From assembly GCA_029204225.1 (NCBI GenBank), contig CM055093.1, forward strand, positions 31,569,777 to 31,633,776: a DNA stretch of 64,000 nucleotides, given 5' to 3'. How positions within the stretch are numbered: the stretch's first letter is position 1; every line of letters begins with the position of its first letter. Below, piece by piece: positions 25,356 to 35,571 of this stretch. This DNA is from Diphasiastrum complanatum (taxonomy: Eukaryota > Streptophyta > Lycopodiopsida > Lycopodiales > Lycopodiaceae). The position numbers and the translations under genes were made by a program. The notes beneath the pieces were generated by a model. The model saw only the letters and a list, made by a program, of their open reading frames with translations, had not been told where the DNA came from and did no database searches.

Positions 25356-26134
25356 ATATTGCACTTGTGCACAAGGGAGAACAAACGAAACGAAACTAAC
25401 TCTAAAGATTGCGCACAAGAGGGATATGTACGGTAGGTAGCTACTGAATATTGCACTTGTGCGCAAGTAGGTATCGTTGTAAAAAATGGACAACAATGCG
25501 CGCGTACAAGAGCGATATGCCGTGAATTTTGGGAAAGAAAACAGTAAAAAATTAATTGGGTTTTGTGCTTTTATACTGAATTCTCACACGTGGTCAGCTT
25601 TCGATTGAGCTGCAGGCCCTGGCACGTGTGAGGTGACACCTAGACACATGTGAAATGACACCAGTACACGTGTCTCGTGTCCATTCGTTAGTTCGACAAC
25701 ACGTATCGCTCTCGCATTTGCCCGTACAAATCCCACATGTGTAAAATGACAACTTGACACGTGTCACTCTCGCATTTGGCCGTACAAATTCCACATGTGC
25801 GACAGGACGTTTTTTTGAAGGTGCAAACCGTGATATAAAATCACAAACTCCGATGAATTTTTTTCACTTTTTTTTCACTCTGCATATTGCACTTGTGCAT
25901 CTCCTTCACAATCAATATTTTGCCTACTGCCTTCCATGCGCACAAGTCTGATATTGCTGCCTATGTGTCTCCTCATATCAAACTTGTGCACCTCTCTTCT
26001 ATACTAATCGATCTCTCTGATATTCGGCTCGCACAGGTCCGATATACCGTACATTCTTTCCGTACATATCGGTCCTCTGTGAGGGCTTCATAATCCTTCC
26101 CTGCTCATCCTAGTCGTCACGCACAAGTGCGATA
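25356..26134. promoter_or_regulatory. Upstream region with a repeated GCACAAGTGCGATAT motif and CACGTG-like words
   Basis: A roughly 15-bp word, GCACAAGTGCGATAT, or close variants, occurs about eight times in both orientations. Positions are 25,356-25,370 (reverse), 25,411, 25,449-25,463 (reverse), about 25,500, 25,884-25,898 (reverse), 25,939, 26,032 and 26,119. Between them lie several ACACGTG/CACATGTG words (25,580-25,800) and a tandem duplication with a 58-bp period (25,699 and 25,757). All this is upstream of the H3-like frame at 26,152. It may be a promoter with clustered binding sites, or the subterminal repeats of a DNA transposon. The sequence alone does not choose. Confidence 0.5.
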
Positions 26135-26151
26135 TCCCCTAGTACACTTCC

Positions 26152-26664
26152 ATGGATAGGAGAAAGCAGAAAAGGAGGGATTTCTTCTCTGCTGGCTCAT
26201 CCTCAGCTCCTGCGGTTTCCATTACACCTCCTGCTAGATCTAGAATGTGCAACCGCAGCAAGTGGCTCTCTGAAATACGTAAGTATCAGAGATCAACTGC
26301 TCTATTGAATCCCAGAGCTCCATTCTACCATGTCGTCTAAAACATAACTAAAAATGATCTCGGACAGTTCGTTAGATTCACACCCACTGCTCTTCAGTGC
26401 CTTCAGGAGCCTGCCGAAGACTATATTGAAGATTCATTTTTGCTTGCTATTCATTCCAAGAGAGTCACCATAATGCCCAAGGACTTTCAGCTACTGATGA
26501 GAATGAGGAAGAGATTTTGCAAGTTACACATATCTCAGCCTGCTGCTCCTAGACCTATTCCTCTAGATAGGACTGATCTTCCTACCAAGCGTCCTAGGAA
26601 GCAGGCAGCCCCCAAGAGAGCTCCGAAGAAAGTAAGGAGCAACCACAGAATTTGCGAAGCCTAA
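26152..26664 (+). pseudogene. Histone H3-like (CENH3-like) reading frame with one stop
   Basis: ATG at 26,152. A basic tail without the canonical ARTKQTARKS is followed by an unmistakable H3 core: LSEIRKYQRSTALL (alpha-N), APFYHVV, an in-frame TAA at 26,338-26,340 where H3 has Arg/Lys, then [16 protein letters not shown] and [14 protein letters not shown]. The first loop is one residue longer than in canonical H3, and AEDY replaces AEAY; both are features of centromeric H3 variants. About four residues are missing before the HSKRV segment. A Lys/Pro/Arg-rich extension of about 45 residues follows instead of ending at GERA. There is no intron. After a 1-nt shift near 26,640 the coding stretch runs on into the protease-like frame, so both may once have been one protein. 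Confidence 0.8.
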
Positions 26665-27800
26665 CCTGGAACCAATTGTAGATAACGCTGCTCTTGATAA
26701 TGTTGTAAATATAGCTACATCAATTTTGGATATCTCTGTAATTCCTGTAGATACTACACATCCACCTCCTCCTCCTCCTTCAAATCTTTATACATATATA
26801 GATTTCGATGATTATCTTAAATTTGAGAAGGACATAGCAGATGTTGTAGATAGAATTGGTACTCCTTTTTGTTTTAGACTAGAGGAACTTGACTTTAGTA
26901 TAAACTATAAAGTTCTTGATTGTTTGGATCTCAAAAATAGACGGGCTTCTATCAATGATCCTGTGATAGAGTCTGGGCTTACACTCTTGCAATATGACAT
27001 TGCAAGAGATTCATCCAATGAGTTGTTGGTGCTGAGTGACTTTTTGCTTCAAGCCTTCAAGGAAAATAATGACACATTGTCACAGTGTCTGACTAGTGGA
27101 TTCACACCAACAACAAAATACATGCTCGTCCCTTTTTATACCAAGTAAGATATATTAAATTCTTCTTGTTGTTTAATGCTTTATCATTGGCATTATCAAT
27201 GGAAATAATTCTTAGAATTGCAGCTAAAGAAATTTCAATCTTATTTTGCAATGACCACTGGAGTTTAAACCTGATCTCTATTAAGAGATCTGTAGATAAT
27301 ATTGTTAAAGGTTTTTGTGTCAAGATGAACTCGATGAGCAATATGCATAAGGATGTAGATATATACCTTCCATATTTAAGTAAATATATCCCAACAGATG
27401 TTCCCCATTCCGTGGACTAGCAGATCGTTAGTTTGGAGGTAAATTTTGTCTTCCTTAACAACATTTTGAAATCAGTATTTTAATGTATTTGTTTCATTCT
27501 AATTCATTCTGTTTCATAATTGATTTCTTGTGTGCTAAATTCTTTTGCAGTCACCCCTGCAAAATGATTCATTCAGCTGTGGGTGGTACACATTATACAA
27601 TGCAAAGTTATTTTTTGAGTGGTTCAACCTTCAGGAAGATGGTGATATTTCTAAGGTAATAAATTTTGTTTATTTTTATTTTTGGAATCATGATTAGTTT
27701 TCTATTTTGTTGATGTTTTTAGCCATTACTAATACATGAATGTTCTATCTTGCAGTTTACACTTCTTGCAGTACACATCAAGCCATGTGTACAGATTTAG
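26640..27800 (+). pseudogene. Ulp1/SENP-like (C48) cysteine protease, four exons
   Basis: Exons: to 27,144 (donor A|GTAAGA), 27,216-27,438, 27,551-27,655 and 27,756-27,800 (stop TAG). Phases fit at every junction. A Pro-rich linker (six prolines, about 26,765) precedes the domain. ASINDPVIESGLTLL corresponds to the L.D..I...L..L start of Ulp1 domains. NDHWSLNLI supplies the catalytic His, and SPLQNDSFSCGWYTLYNAK supplies the oxyanion Gln and the nucleophile Cys. These enzymes cleave SUMO or related modifiers. One in-frame TAG (27,418-27,420) interrupts exon 2, just before the QIVSLE segment that leads into the Cys motif. The upstream H3-like frame is one nucleotide out of phase. It is either a recent pseudogene or a gene with sequence errors. 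Ulp1 genes captured by Mutator-like elements (Kaonashi type) are known in plants; I see no terminal inverted repeats here. Confidence 0.65.
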
Positions 27801-28096
27801 ACAATAAATTATCTTGAGCATACTGGCTAGGGCAAGGCTTTAGCCTCCCATTGTTGATGATGGTGCAAAGGATGATGTAATTATACTAAATAAAGATTAG
27901 AACAAATACAGATAGCATAAAACAGAAATAGATTGCACATGTATAGAATTCATAGAAAAATATACATTGATATATCAATTGCTGCTCCATTTTATGAATT
28001 TGGGAGCACAAAATACATGTACTGATGCCCAACTTGGGCTTTCATTTATTGAATGAAAGAGTGTATACACAGATTGTTACTAAAGTTTATTTGAAG
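27801..28096. other. Intergenic between two convergent genes
   Basis: About 300 bp between the stop of the protease-like gene (+) and the stop of the gene on the minus strand. AATAAA-like words near 27,805 and 27,890 could serve the plus-strand 3' end. Confidence 0.4.
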
Positions 28097-29211
28097 CTAT
28101 TGTTCTCCCACAATGGTGATTGTTGTAGGTAGATCTTTGCAGCACGTTATCAGCTTCTGTCTTTTTCGCATCTGTGACATGACAAATATTAGTGAATGTG
28201 CAATTGTAAATGATGACATTTTCAATTATTTTGTTCTATTTTGAAATGGCAATAAACATAAAGTACTTACGAGTCTTCCGTTGATGATAAATTTGAAATA
28301 TGTTGGTAGATTGATTTGTAATAGCATGAGCTCTGTTATGATAAAATCAAGCTTCCAATGCTCTTCCACCTGAACCATAGTCAAATATACCTCATTGTAG
28401 ATAATGCTTATCTCCATTCGATTTGTGTGACCATTTAGTTCAAAGTCTTGATCCAATGGTAGCCATGTACTTTCAATTTTCTTGTATCTCTGATAGCTAA
28501 ATGTGAGCATTTGCTTTTCGATATGATAAGAAAAAATCATTGAAGACTTTTTAATCCTGCATTCTATGTCATTATTTGTTTTACTATCCCAGCCTTGATC
28601 CATGAGATCTGACAAAATCTCATCTGATAAATCCTTGCAAACAAATAAAGTTGGTGTCCTACAAACACTAGCACTCGAAAAAAAATCAACAAATATATGT
28701 AATGAGATAAACCAATTTAGGTGAACAATTTTTGAGCCTGTGCTTATCTTCATAACATTTCTAATATCAATGAGTAGCTTGCATCTCAAGGATTCAGAAA
28801 GAATACTGTCAGGAGTAGGCCACTCATCACTTTGAAAACTAGGCAATGGAATTGTTTCGAGCTTGCCAAAACCACTATCTGTTTGTGGCGTATATAAAGA
28901 GTCATAAAAATAGATACCACAATCTGCAAGTTCCTTTGGACTTCTTCCTCTGTGTTGTAGCTTTCCAACATCAGAATAAATCATTAACAATATTCCTGCA
29001 AGTGATTGTGCTGGCTCCCATTCACTTATGCATGATGGATATAAATCTGAAAGAAAAAAACAATGTTGAAGCATTTAAATCATAATCTGAAGAGCATCAA
29101 TAAAGAAAATCACCTATGATTGTTGTAGAGTGCATATGTTTTGATATACTTACAATTACATTTTTGATGATCATGAGGATTAATATCATGTACTTTGATT
29201 TTTGAATGCAT
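28097..29211 (-). CDS. Uninterrupted three-exon gene of unknown function
   Basis: Minus-strand exons are 29,154-29,211 (ATG at 29,211, donor ATT|GTAAGT), 28,271-29,046 (acceptor TTTCAG, donor CTC|GTAAGT) and 28,097-28,171 (acceptor TCACAG, stop TAG). Phases are 1 and 0, and the total is 909 nt, 302 aa, with no stop. Unlike everything around it, it is open throughout. The start has CNYLYPSCISEWEPAQSL followed by AGILLMIYSD. By eye this recalls the segment after the active-site Cys in ubiquitin/SUMO E2 enzymes (YPSG.VCLSIL..W.PA....IL..I), but with deletions, and the remaining 240 residues match nothing I know. I give the E2 idea low weight. It is convergent with the Ulp1-like gene 300 bp away. 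Earlier exons may exist. Confidence 0.55.
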
Positions 29212-29333
29212 ATATACATGTTGTACTAAACTTCTGATATCGATTGACCTCCCGGCATTGATTAAGCAAGTACATAATCACTCTTGTGGATCTTCTAAAA
29301 TCCATTTATGTCTAAAAGCATTGTACTTTCACA
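29212..29333 (+). repeat. Probable end of a Copia 5' LTR
   Basis: The stretch ends TTTCACA directly before a primer-binding-site-like GTATCAGAGCC. The LTR start is not recognisable, and no partner LTR was found downstream. Confidence 0.35.
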
Positions 29334-29346
29334 TCGTATCAGAGCC

Positions 29347-29995
29347 AAGCACAAGAGATTTGATCATAGATCTACTCAAATCCATTTTTTGTAGTTTTGT
29401 GTGCTAAAAACTAGTCTTGTGAGGCCGAGCTAGAAGCCAAGTTTTGGTGAGGGGATTTGATCTCAAAGTTGAAAGGGATCAAAATCCATATTGTTTCCAC
29501 TTTTGAACCTACATTTAATGCACTATATTCATTTGGTCACCATAAATACAATTTGAGAGTGTAATTTTTAGTGAAAATTCTAGGATAGTCTACCAAGATC
29601 AAGTGCCATTGATTAGATTTGAATTTGTTTCACGAGATCTAATTGATCTAGGCTGAAATCAGGTCCTCTCAACTTTTTTATAGGTCTTGAAGGTACATCA
29701 AAGTCTGTGAGAGAGATTAAGTTAGTTTATGTCCAAAAATAGGCAAGATTGGCAAGATTTGTTTGAGAGTAGATTTCACATGATCTTATCTTCATTCTAG
29801 CTTTGTGAGTGATAGATTTGATTGAACAAGAAATAGTGTATTAGTGGCTGAAGAGTGTAGGATGATGCACACCAATGTAAGAATGAGCTCAATGTCTTTG
29901 TAGGATGGTGATGAGAAATCCAATTTCTCATTCAAAGGCAAGAAGAAGACCAATGGAAAGAAGAAGCATCCCAAGGAGGCCAATGAAGAGGATGG
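29347..29995 (+). other. Copia 3 leader and eroded gag
   Basis: The position corresponds to leader and gag, but no frame longer than a few dozen codons is kept and no gag motif is legible before the Lys-rich segment that precedes the zinc knuckle. Confidence 0.45.
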
Positions 29996-31033
29996 TGCAT
30001 CAAGTTGAAAGGGCAAGATCAAGGACAAATCCAAGTTCAAATGCTTTTTCTATGGAAAGAAAGGGCATTTTGCATTAGAATGTCTCAAGAAAAAGAAGGC
30101 ACAAGAGAGCAAGCAAAGCAACATTGCACATCAAGAGGAGGAGGAGGATGAAGAAGAATCATCCTTGATGGTTTCCAGCAAACCTCCATTATCTAAGAGC
30201 AACCCCAATTATTCTTGGTGGATAGATAGTGGGTCTAGCTCCCACATGACATTTCAAAAGGACTATTTCTCCACTTTACTCTCTTACAATGATGTACATA
30301 GATCTATCTATACAACTAGTAGTCAGGAGTGTAAGATAAGTGGTATTGGAACCATTCCATTATATGTTGGATCATCCAAAAGGATGAATCTTGAAAGTGT
30401 CTTTTATGTTCCTAAGTTAACTAAGAATCTGCTTAGTGTTGGCCAATTAATGGATAATGGCCTTAATGTACAATTTAAGCATGGAGTTTGTTCCATCCTT
30501 AGAAATGATGAATGTATAGCTAAAGGCTTTAATCAAGGTAGATTGTTTAAGCTTGATGCTAATATGGTAGTGGACAGTTTGAATTTGGAAAAGGTGGAGA
30601 TATCAAAGGTGAAGCTATGGCACAAAAGATTGGGCCACCCCAACTACAAAGCCATGGAAACAATGTGTGCACTCGGCCTCCCCAAGCATTTGTCAATGTG
30701 TGGAAGGATGTGTGAAGCATGTAGCCTCTCAAAGGCTCATAAACTACCTTTTTCAAGATCCACAACAAGATCAAGCACTCCTCTTGAAATCATCCATTCG
30801 GATGGTGGTGCCAAACACTATGTAATCTTCATTGTTGGACATGTCTAACAAATCTATGGTGTATGATTCTTTTGTACAGTTCAAAACTTTGGTAGAAATT
30901 AAACTTAGTACCAAGATCAAGGTATTAAGAAGTGATAATGGAGGTGAATATATCTCCAATAAGTTGATTGACTTTTGTAATTCTAATGGCATAAAGAGGG
31001 AGTTGTCATGTTTATACACCCCTCAACAAAATG
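29996..31033 (+). pseudogene. Copia 3 zinc knuckle, protease, pre-integrase and integrase start
   Basis: The knuckle reads CFFYGKKGHFALEC, so the second Cys of the CCHC set is Tyr. Protease has WWIDSGSSSHMT, an intact D-S-G catalytic loop. Pre-integrase LWHKRLGHPNYK and CEACSLSKAHKLPF follow. The first integrase Asp is in EIIHSD, after which about 15 residues are missing and a frameshift follows (near 30,840). The second motif VLRSDNGGEY is intact. The frame is interrupted at 31,033 by the SINE insertion. Confidence 0.88.
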
Positions 31034-31123
31034 CTTCTTGGTTTCCAAGGGGAGGCTCGAACCTGGGACCAAAGAAACTTTGGATGCCAAGCTAACCAGT
31101 TGAGCCAACCCCGTTGGGTTACC
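31034..31123 (-). mobile_element. tRNA-like mini-SINE, copy 1, with 15-bp target duplication
   Basis: A 90-bp insertion within Copia 3 integrase, flanked by perfect direct repeats CCCCTCAACAAAATG (31,019-31,033 and 31,124-31,138). On the minus strand it has a polymerase III A box TGGCTCAACTGG and B box GGTTCGAGCC about 45 nt apart, as in tRNA genes. It ends ACCAAGAAG with no poly(A). The same unit is inserted at 55,254-55,339, again with 15-bp duplications. The 3' ends are identical and the 5' ends differ by 4 nt, as expected for LINE-driven retroposition. Confidence 0.85.
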
Positions 31124-31790
31124 CCCCTCAACAAAATGGAGTGAGTAAGAGGAGAAATAGTCGCTTTGTGAGTGTGCTAAGGCCTTAAGACTAGATGCTT
31201 CTCTACCCAAACCATTTTGGGGTGAGGCAATAACTTGTGCTAATAATTTGTGCAATAGATTGCCCAACCAAGCCATTGGAGGAATCACACCATTTGAAGC
31301 TCTATTTGGAGAGAAGCCCAATCTCAAGGATCTCAAAGTTTTTGGATCCATTTGCTATGTACACCAATCCTTGGATACAAGAAATAAGGATGATGCAAAC
31401 TCCATCAAAGGCATCTTTGTTGGGTATGGTGAGAATAGCAAAGGTTTCAATCCCATCACTAGCAAGGTGATAGTGAGTGGGGATGTTATTTTTCATGAAG
31501 GAAATGTTTGTGTTTTGGATGATAATGCTACAAATCATCTTGATGCCAAGGATCATGTTAGGATGGAGGAGGAGCTTCCAAGTGATGAAGAACTTGAGGA
31601 TCCACCTCAAGATGCAAGAACTCCAAGAAGATCCACAAGGGCAAGGGACGAGCCATTGAGGCTTACCTATGATGGCAAAGGTGATCAAAGGGAAGGCTCA
31701 TCATCTTTCACATCTTACACTTTTCTTACTTCAATGTTAGATGAGCCAACATGCTATGAAGATGCTTGTAGATCTCAAAGTTAGATGGAT
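31124..31790 (+). pseudogene. Copia 3 integrase C-terminus and linker
   Basis: After the SINE the frame resumes with QQNGVSKRRNSRF, where the usual NGVAERKNR has lost its Glu region, and a frameshift near 31,180. The C-terminal part is readable: CNRLPNQAIGGITPFEALFG, LKVFGSICYVH, GIFVGYGENSKGF. The acidic linker before reverse transcriptase ends in TAG at 31,782-31,784. Confidence 0.85.
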
Positions 31791-32345
31791 GCTATGCAAG
31801 TAAAGTATGATGCTCTCATTGAGAATCATACTTGGGATCTTGTGAATGTTCCTCAAGGGAAGAAACCACTTGATTGCAAGTGGGGTATAGATTGAATATA
31901 ATCAAGATGGATCAATAAGTAAGCATAAAGCTAGGCTTGTAGCAAAAGGGCTTTTAAAAACCAAAGGCATTGATTATGATGAGACTTCTGCTCCTGTGGC
32001 TAAGCTTATTACTATTAGATCGATCATTAGTCCTGCTACAACCTTTAATTGGGAACTAATCCAACTTGAATTCACAAACGCTTTCCTCAATGGATATTTG
32101 GAGGAGGAAATCTACATGAGGCAACCTGAGGGCTTCATCAAGGCAAAGCATGAAGGAAAGGTGTGTTTCTTGAAGAAGAGCCTTTATGGGCTCAAGCAAA
32201 CACCTAAAGCATGGTAGTCTAGGCTAAACTCTTTTCTCATTTCCATCAATTTGTAATGAGTGCATATGATCCATCGTTGTATATAAGGTTTTATGATGGA
32301 AAGATCATCATTCTTGTTTTGTATGTAGATGACATCATTTTGAGT
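31785..32345 (+). pseudogene. Copia 3 reverse transcriptase, partial
   Basis: Motifs: WDLVNVPQGKKPLDCKW, KHKARLVAKG, LEFTNAFLNGYLEEEIYM, CFLKKSLYGLKQTPKAW (TAG follows), YDPSLYIRFYDGK and YVDDIILSG. Stops and two frameshifts interrupt it. After YVDD the sequence loses all homology to Copia. Confidence 0.88.
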
Positions 32346-34620
32346 GGCTACATTGGTGAGCATTGTTTTGATGTTGGATTTGTACTAGCATTCTTGGCTG
32401 GTTTTGCTGATGGAAATGAAGCTATTGGAGGTTCATTATGTCACTCATTCATGTCCAAGTCACCAAGTGATGATGGCATCTTGTGGCGAGATGGAGATGG
32501 AGGCTCATTCATGGAGTATCATGGTGGATACATGGCAACAAAGGACAAAGGAGGAGGAGACATGCAAGCAAATGTTGATCACTCACATTTATTGTTTGTT
32601 TTCTATATTTTTCCAGAGAGTTCAGAGTTGGAAGCATGGTAGAATCATTCATTTACATTCTATTTGATTCTTCATGTACTAGTCCCATTTTGACATGTAA
32701 AATTGATGTAAGAAATAGTGAAGCATCCCAAGTGGACACTATTCTCTATATCAATTATGGTTGTTTCTATTTTGAGAATTACATGATTATTGAAAGGAGA
32801 TCTATTCTTAGGAAGAAGATCATTCTTATGATGGATCAAAGTTCTATTGTCAAAAACTATGCTAGGAGCTAGCATGGGTTTCTTTCCTTACCTAACCTGA
32901 ATCCAAGATCTAATCAATCTAGCATCGAAGAGACAAAGTTAGTTGTCACGCATAGATTCGTTCTCATGAGAGCGATAGCATAGATCAGATTTCAGCATGA
33001 AACATAGCTTACTCTTTCTCTCTCTCCCTTTCTCTCTCACAAAAAGTATAATAACATGCAATCTCAATAACAATCAGATCCAACAATTAGCAAAACACAG
33101 ATAAAGCATGAGAGATGGAAGAAAAGTGATAGAGGGCAAGGAGATTCATCAATCCATTTCACAAGAGAACCAATCTGCTTTATTGAAATGAGGAAATGAA
33201 CATGTGTAGGAACTCGAGTTGGTCCCTTTTTATAGTAGAGAGGAGGACCCTGGCCTCTGAATCTTATTGGTCCATTTCCCTAATTATTCAAACTGAAAAA
33301 AGAGTGGGAACCATCCAAATTGGAGGGAAACGCAACTTTATTCATTAACTTGACATTTAGGCCCTACGACAGTAAAAGTCCCGCAAAAAGGCCTAAAGTC
33401 CTTTTATTGACTTGTAACTAATCAAATAACTATGTGATCATCGGGTTGGACTTACACACGCAGGGTGCCAAATCCCTCTCACTTATTAGGTAGGGTTAGG
33501 GTTGCCTTGGGCTCCGCAAACCCTCCAAGATGCACCAGTCCTTCGACTGCCTATTTGGACCATAGAATTCCATTTCCATACAGACACCTCTAAGTATGCT
33601 ATAGGGAGTTTTGACACAGCCTAGGGAGTACAAGAATGATTACCCGATCTACTTCGTCAGTAGGCAGTTGATTCTTGTGGAGATGAACTATACCACCACC
33701 GAGAAGCACTAGCCATGATATATATATGGTGCAGTTATTCTCGCCGACCTACAAGGCAATTTGCTTGACATGCCCATCAATGGCAGTAGGTTGCGTGGCT
33801 ACTAGTTCGTCGATGTTGAGCTCAGGGATATGCCAGAACTGCCATCCTCGTCATCCTCTTTTGCTCATGATAAACTGCCAAAAATACCCCGTTAGCCAAT
33901 TTAGGTAGGAGTGGATAGTCATTTTCAATCTAAATTTCCTAGGCAGATAGATTGGATAGTTGTCAATTTGGTTAGGAGATAGTGTAGGTTAGTTAAATCT
34001 TAGTGGTAGTTTAGATTTAGATCGCTAGAAGTTAGATCCTTAGCATATCGATTAGATCTAGAATAGCTGAGTAGATTAGATAGGAAGCCCCATTAGATCT
34101 ATGTATTCTGATCCGTTAGAATAGATTTCGGATCAATTAGTCTTAGAGTAATAGATCATGACCCATAGACTAGGGTAATTGTCAACCGAAACCCTTAGAT
34201 AGGTTAAGTTAGGCCGGATTAGATTTTTTTTGGTAGTTGACCCCAGTTCAGATAGGTAGCATTTAGATCTACTCTAGAAAAATAGTTAGTCTAGTAGATT
34301 TTAGACTAGTTCAACCCTTAGGGTAGATGTAGATCTAGTTAATCTTAGAAGTCCCAGATCCCATCCTTAGATTACAATAGCAGTTGACCATGACCCACAG
34401 ATTTAGGTAGATAGGTAAATAAGATAGATAGATAGGCTAGCCAGTAGTGTAGACTAGCTTAGATGAGTAGACAGTTAAAATAAGCTAGGAAAATCAGGTT
34501 AGATCTACGTGTAGATCGACTCGTTAGACTAGGAAGATATCCCTTAGTGTAGTTAAGTGACGATTTCAGAATAGGAAGGAGATTAGGTAGATCTAGTTAG
34601 GGAGAGCATCAACAGAGCCC
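32346..34620. other. Unassigned DNA with a TAGAT-rich stretch
   Basis: No gene supported. The first 550 bp (32,346-32,900) have several overlapping open frames without family resemblance and could be the interior of an unrecognised element. From about 33,940 to 34,600 the plus strand is a degenerate mesh of TTAGATC, TAGATAGG and TAGTTAG words, unlike its neighbours. Confidence 0.35.
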
Positions 34621-35100
34621 TGTAATTAGAAAATTCCATTTTGTACAAACAGCCTTGGCCCATGTGAAACACCTATGTAAAAATTTTCGACTACCTATCT
34701 TTCCTCATTTTCCTTGTAAAATCATCCTGAAATGTCCTGAGTGGTCTGTAAAGAGCTCTATTGTTATTTTTGGTAGTCACTGCCCTTACTCTTATTATCC
34801 TCTATTCCAGTTGAATGCATGGTCAACATTGTCCAAGAATTCCATCTGAAACGCAAGTTAGGCTCATTTTTGACAAAAATTGCCATTTTTAGTAAACAAT
34901 GGGACGAGTCTGATTAGAAAATCTCGTAAATTTGGCGGCCAAATGGTAAACGGATTGTGCACAATGTAAACACTGATGATTTTGGCATAGATTAGACCGA
35001 TGCTCAAAAATGACAATCGGCGAGTTATAATCCCCCTATATATATGAGGGCGGGTTATACATGACAAAATTTCCAGCAAGTTCACACATGTGGGAAATGA
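34621..35100. other. Intergenic, nothing recognised
   Basis: Only short frames. It lies to the left of the probable 3' LTR of Copia element 4. Confidence 0.3.
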
Positions 35101-35557
35101 TCCTCAAGTGTGAATGATCTTATTAAGCTTTATGATTAGCACACAAACTGATTCTAGATTGAATACCAAGATCTAGTATAGAATCTATTAGTGACATTTG
35201 TCACTTCTCATGCATGCATTTCTACTTACTTTTACCAAGTGTCATTTTTTCAGCTAGAATTGTACAAATCACCATACATGTGTCCATTTCACTTTGTGCA
35301 TGACTTGCATGTCACTATGGATCACTTACACCCATTGCATGTGATATGCCATGAGTTTCTACAAGCATAATATTGATATTTCTAAGTCTACAGTCTATAT
35401 GCAAGTTGTATACTACCAACTAGACTTGAAGAACCCATGTAGCTCGAGTTCCTTCTAGGCCAAATTTGGCATTTACATTATGAAACAACAAACTCACATA
35501 GTTAAAACTTTTTGACAAGCCTAAAAGTCAAGATAGATTATTTTTCATTTCTCAACA
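35101..35557 (-). repeat. Probable 3' LTR (part) of Copia element 4
   Basis: In minus orientation, RNase H ends and is followed by a TTTTTAGGAG purine tract and a canonical TGTTGAGAAATG start at 35,557. The far end of the LTR is not defined because no partner LTR is present. Confidence 0.45.
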
Positions 35558-35571
35558 CTCCTAAAAATAAT

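Larger units (their letters stand above)
29336..32345 (+). mobile_element. Copia element 3, truncated in reverse transcriptase
   Basis: In order: primer site (GTATCAGAGCC, about 29,336-29,346), a mostly lost gag, zinc knuckle and protease, integrase carrying a SINE insertion, and reverse transcriptase up to YVDDIILSG at about 32,345. There it ends abruptly in unrelated DNA. The 3' LTR, RNase H and polypurine tract are absent. Confidence 0.85.

Noticed and set aside
26620-26660. A 17-nt intron (GTAAGG...CACAG) joining the H3-like and Ulp1-like frames
   Set aside because: Far below the minimum size of plant introns; a 1-nt frameshift is the simpler reading.
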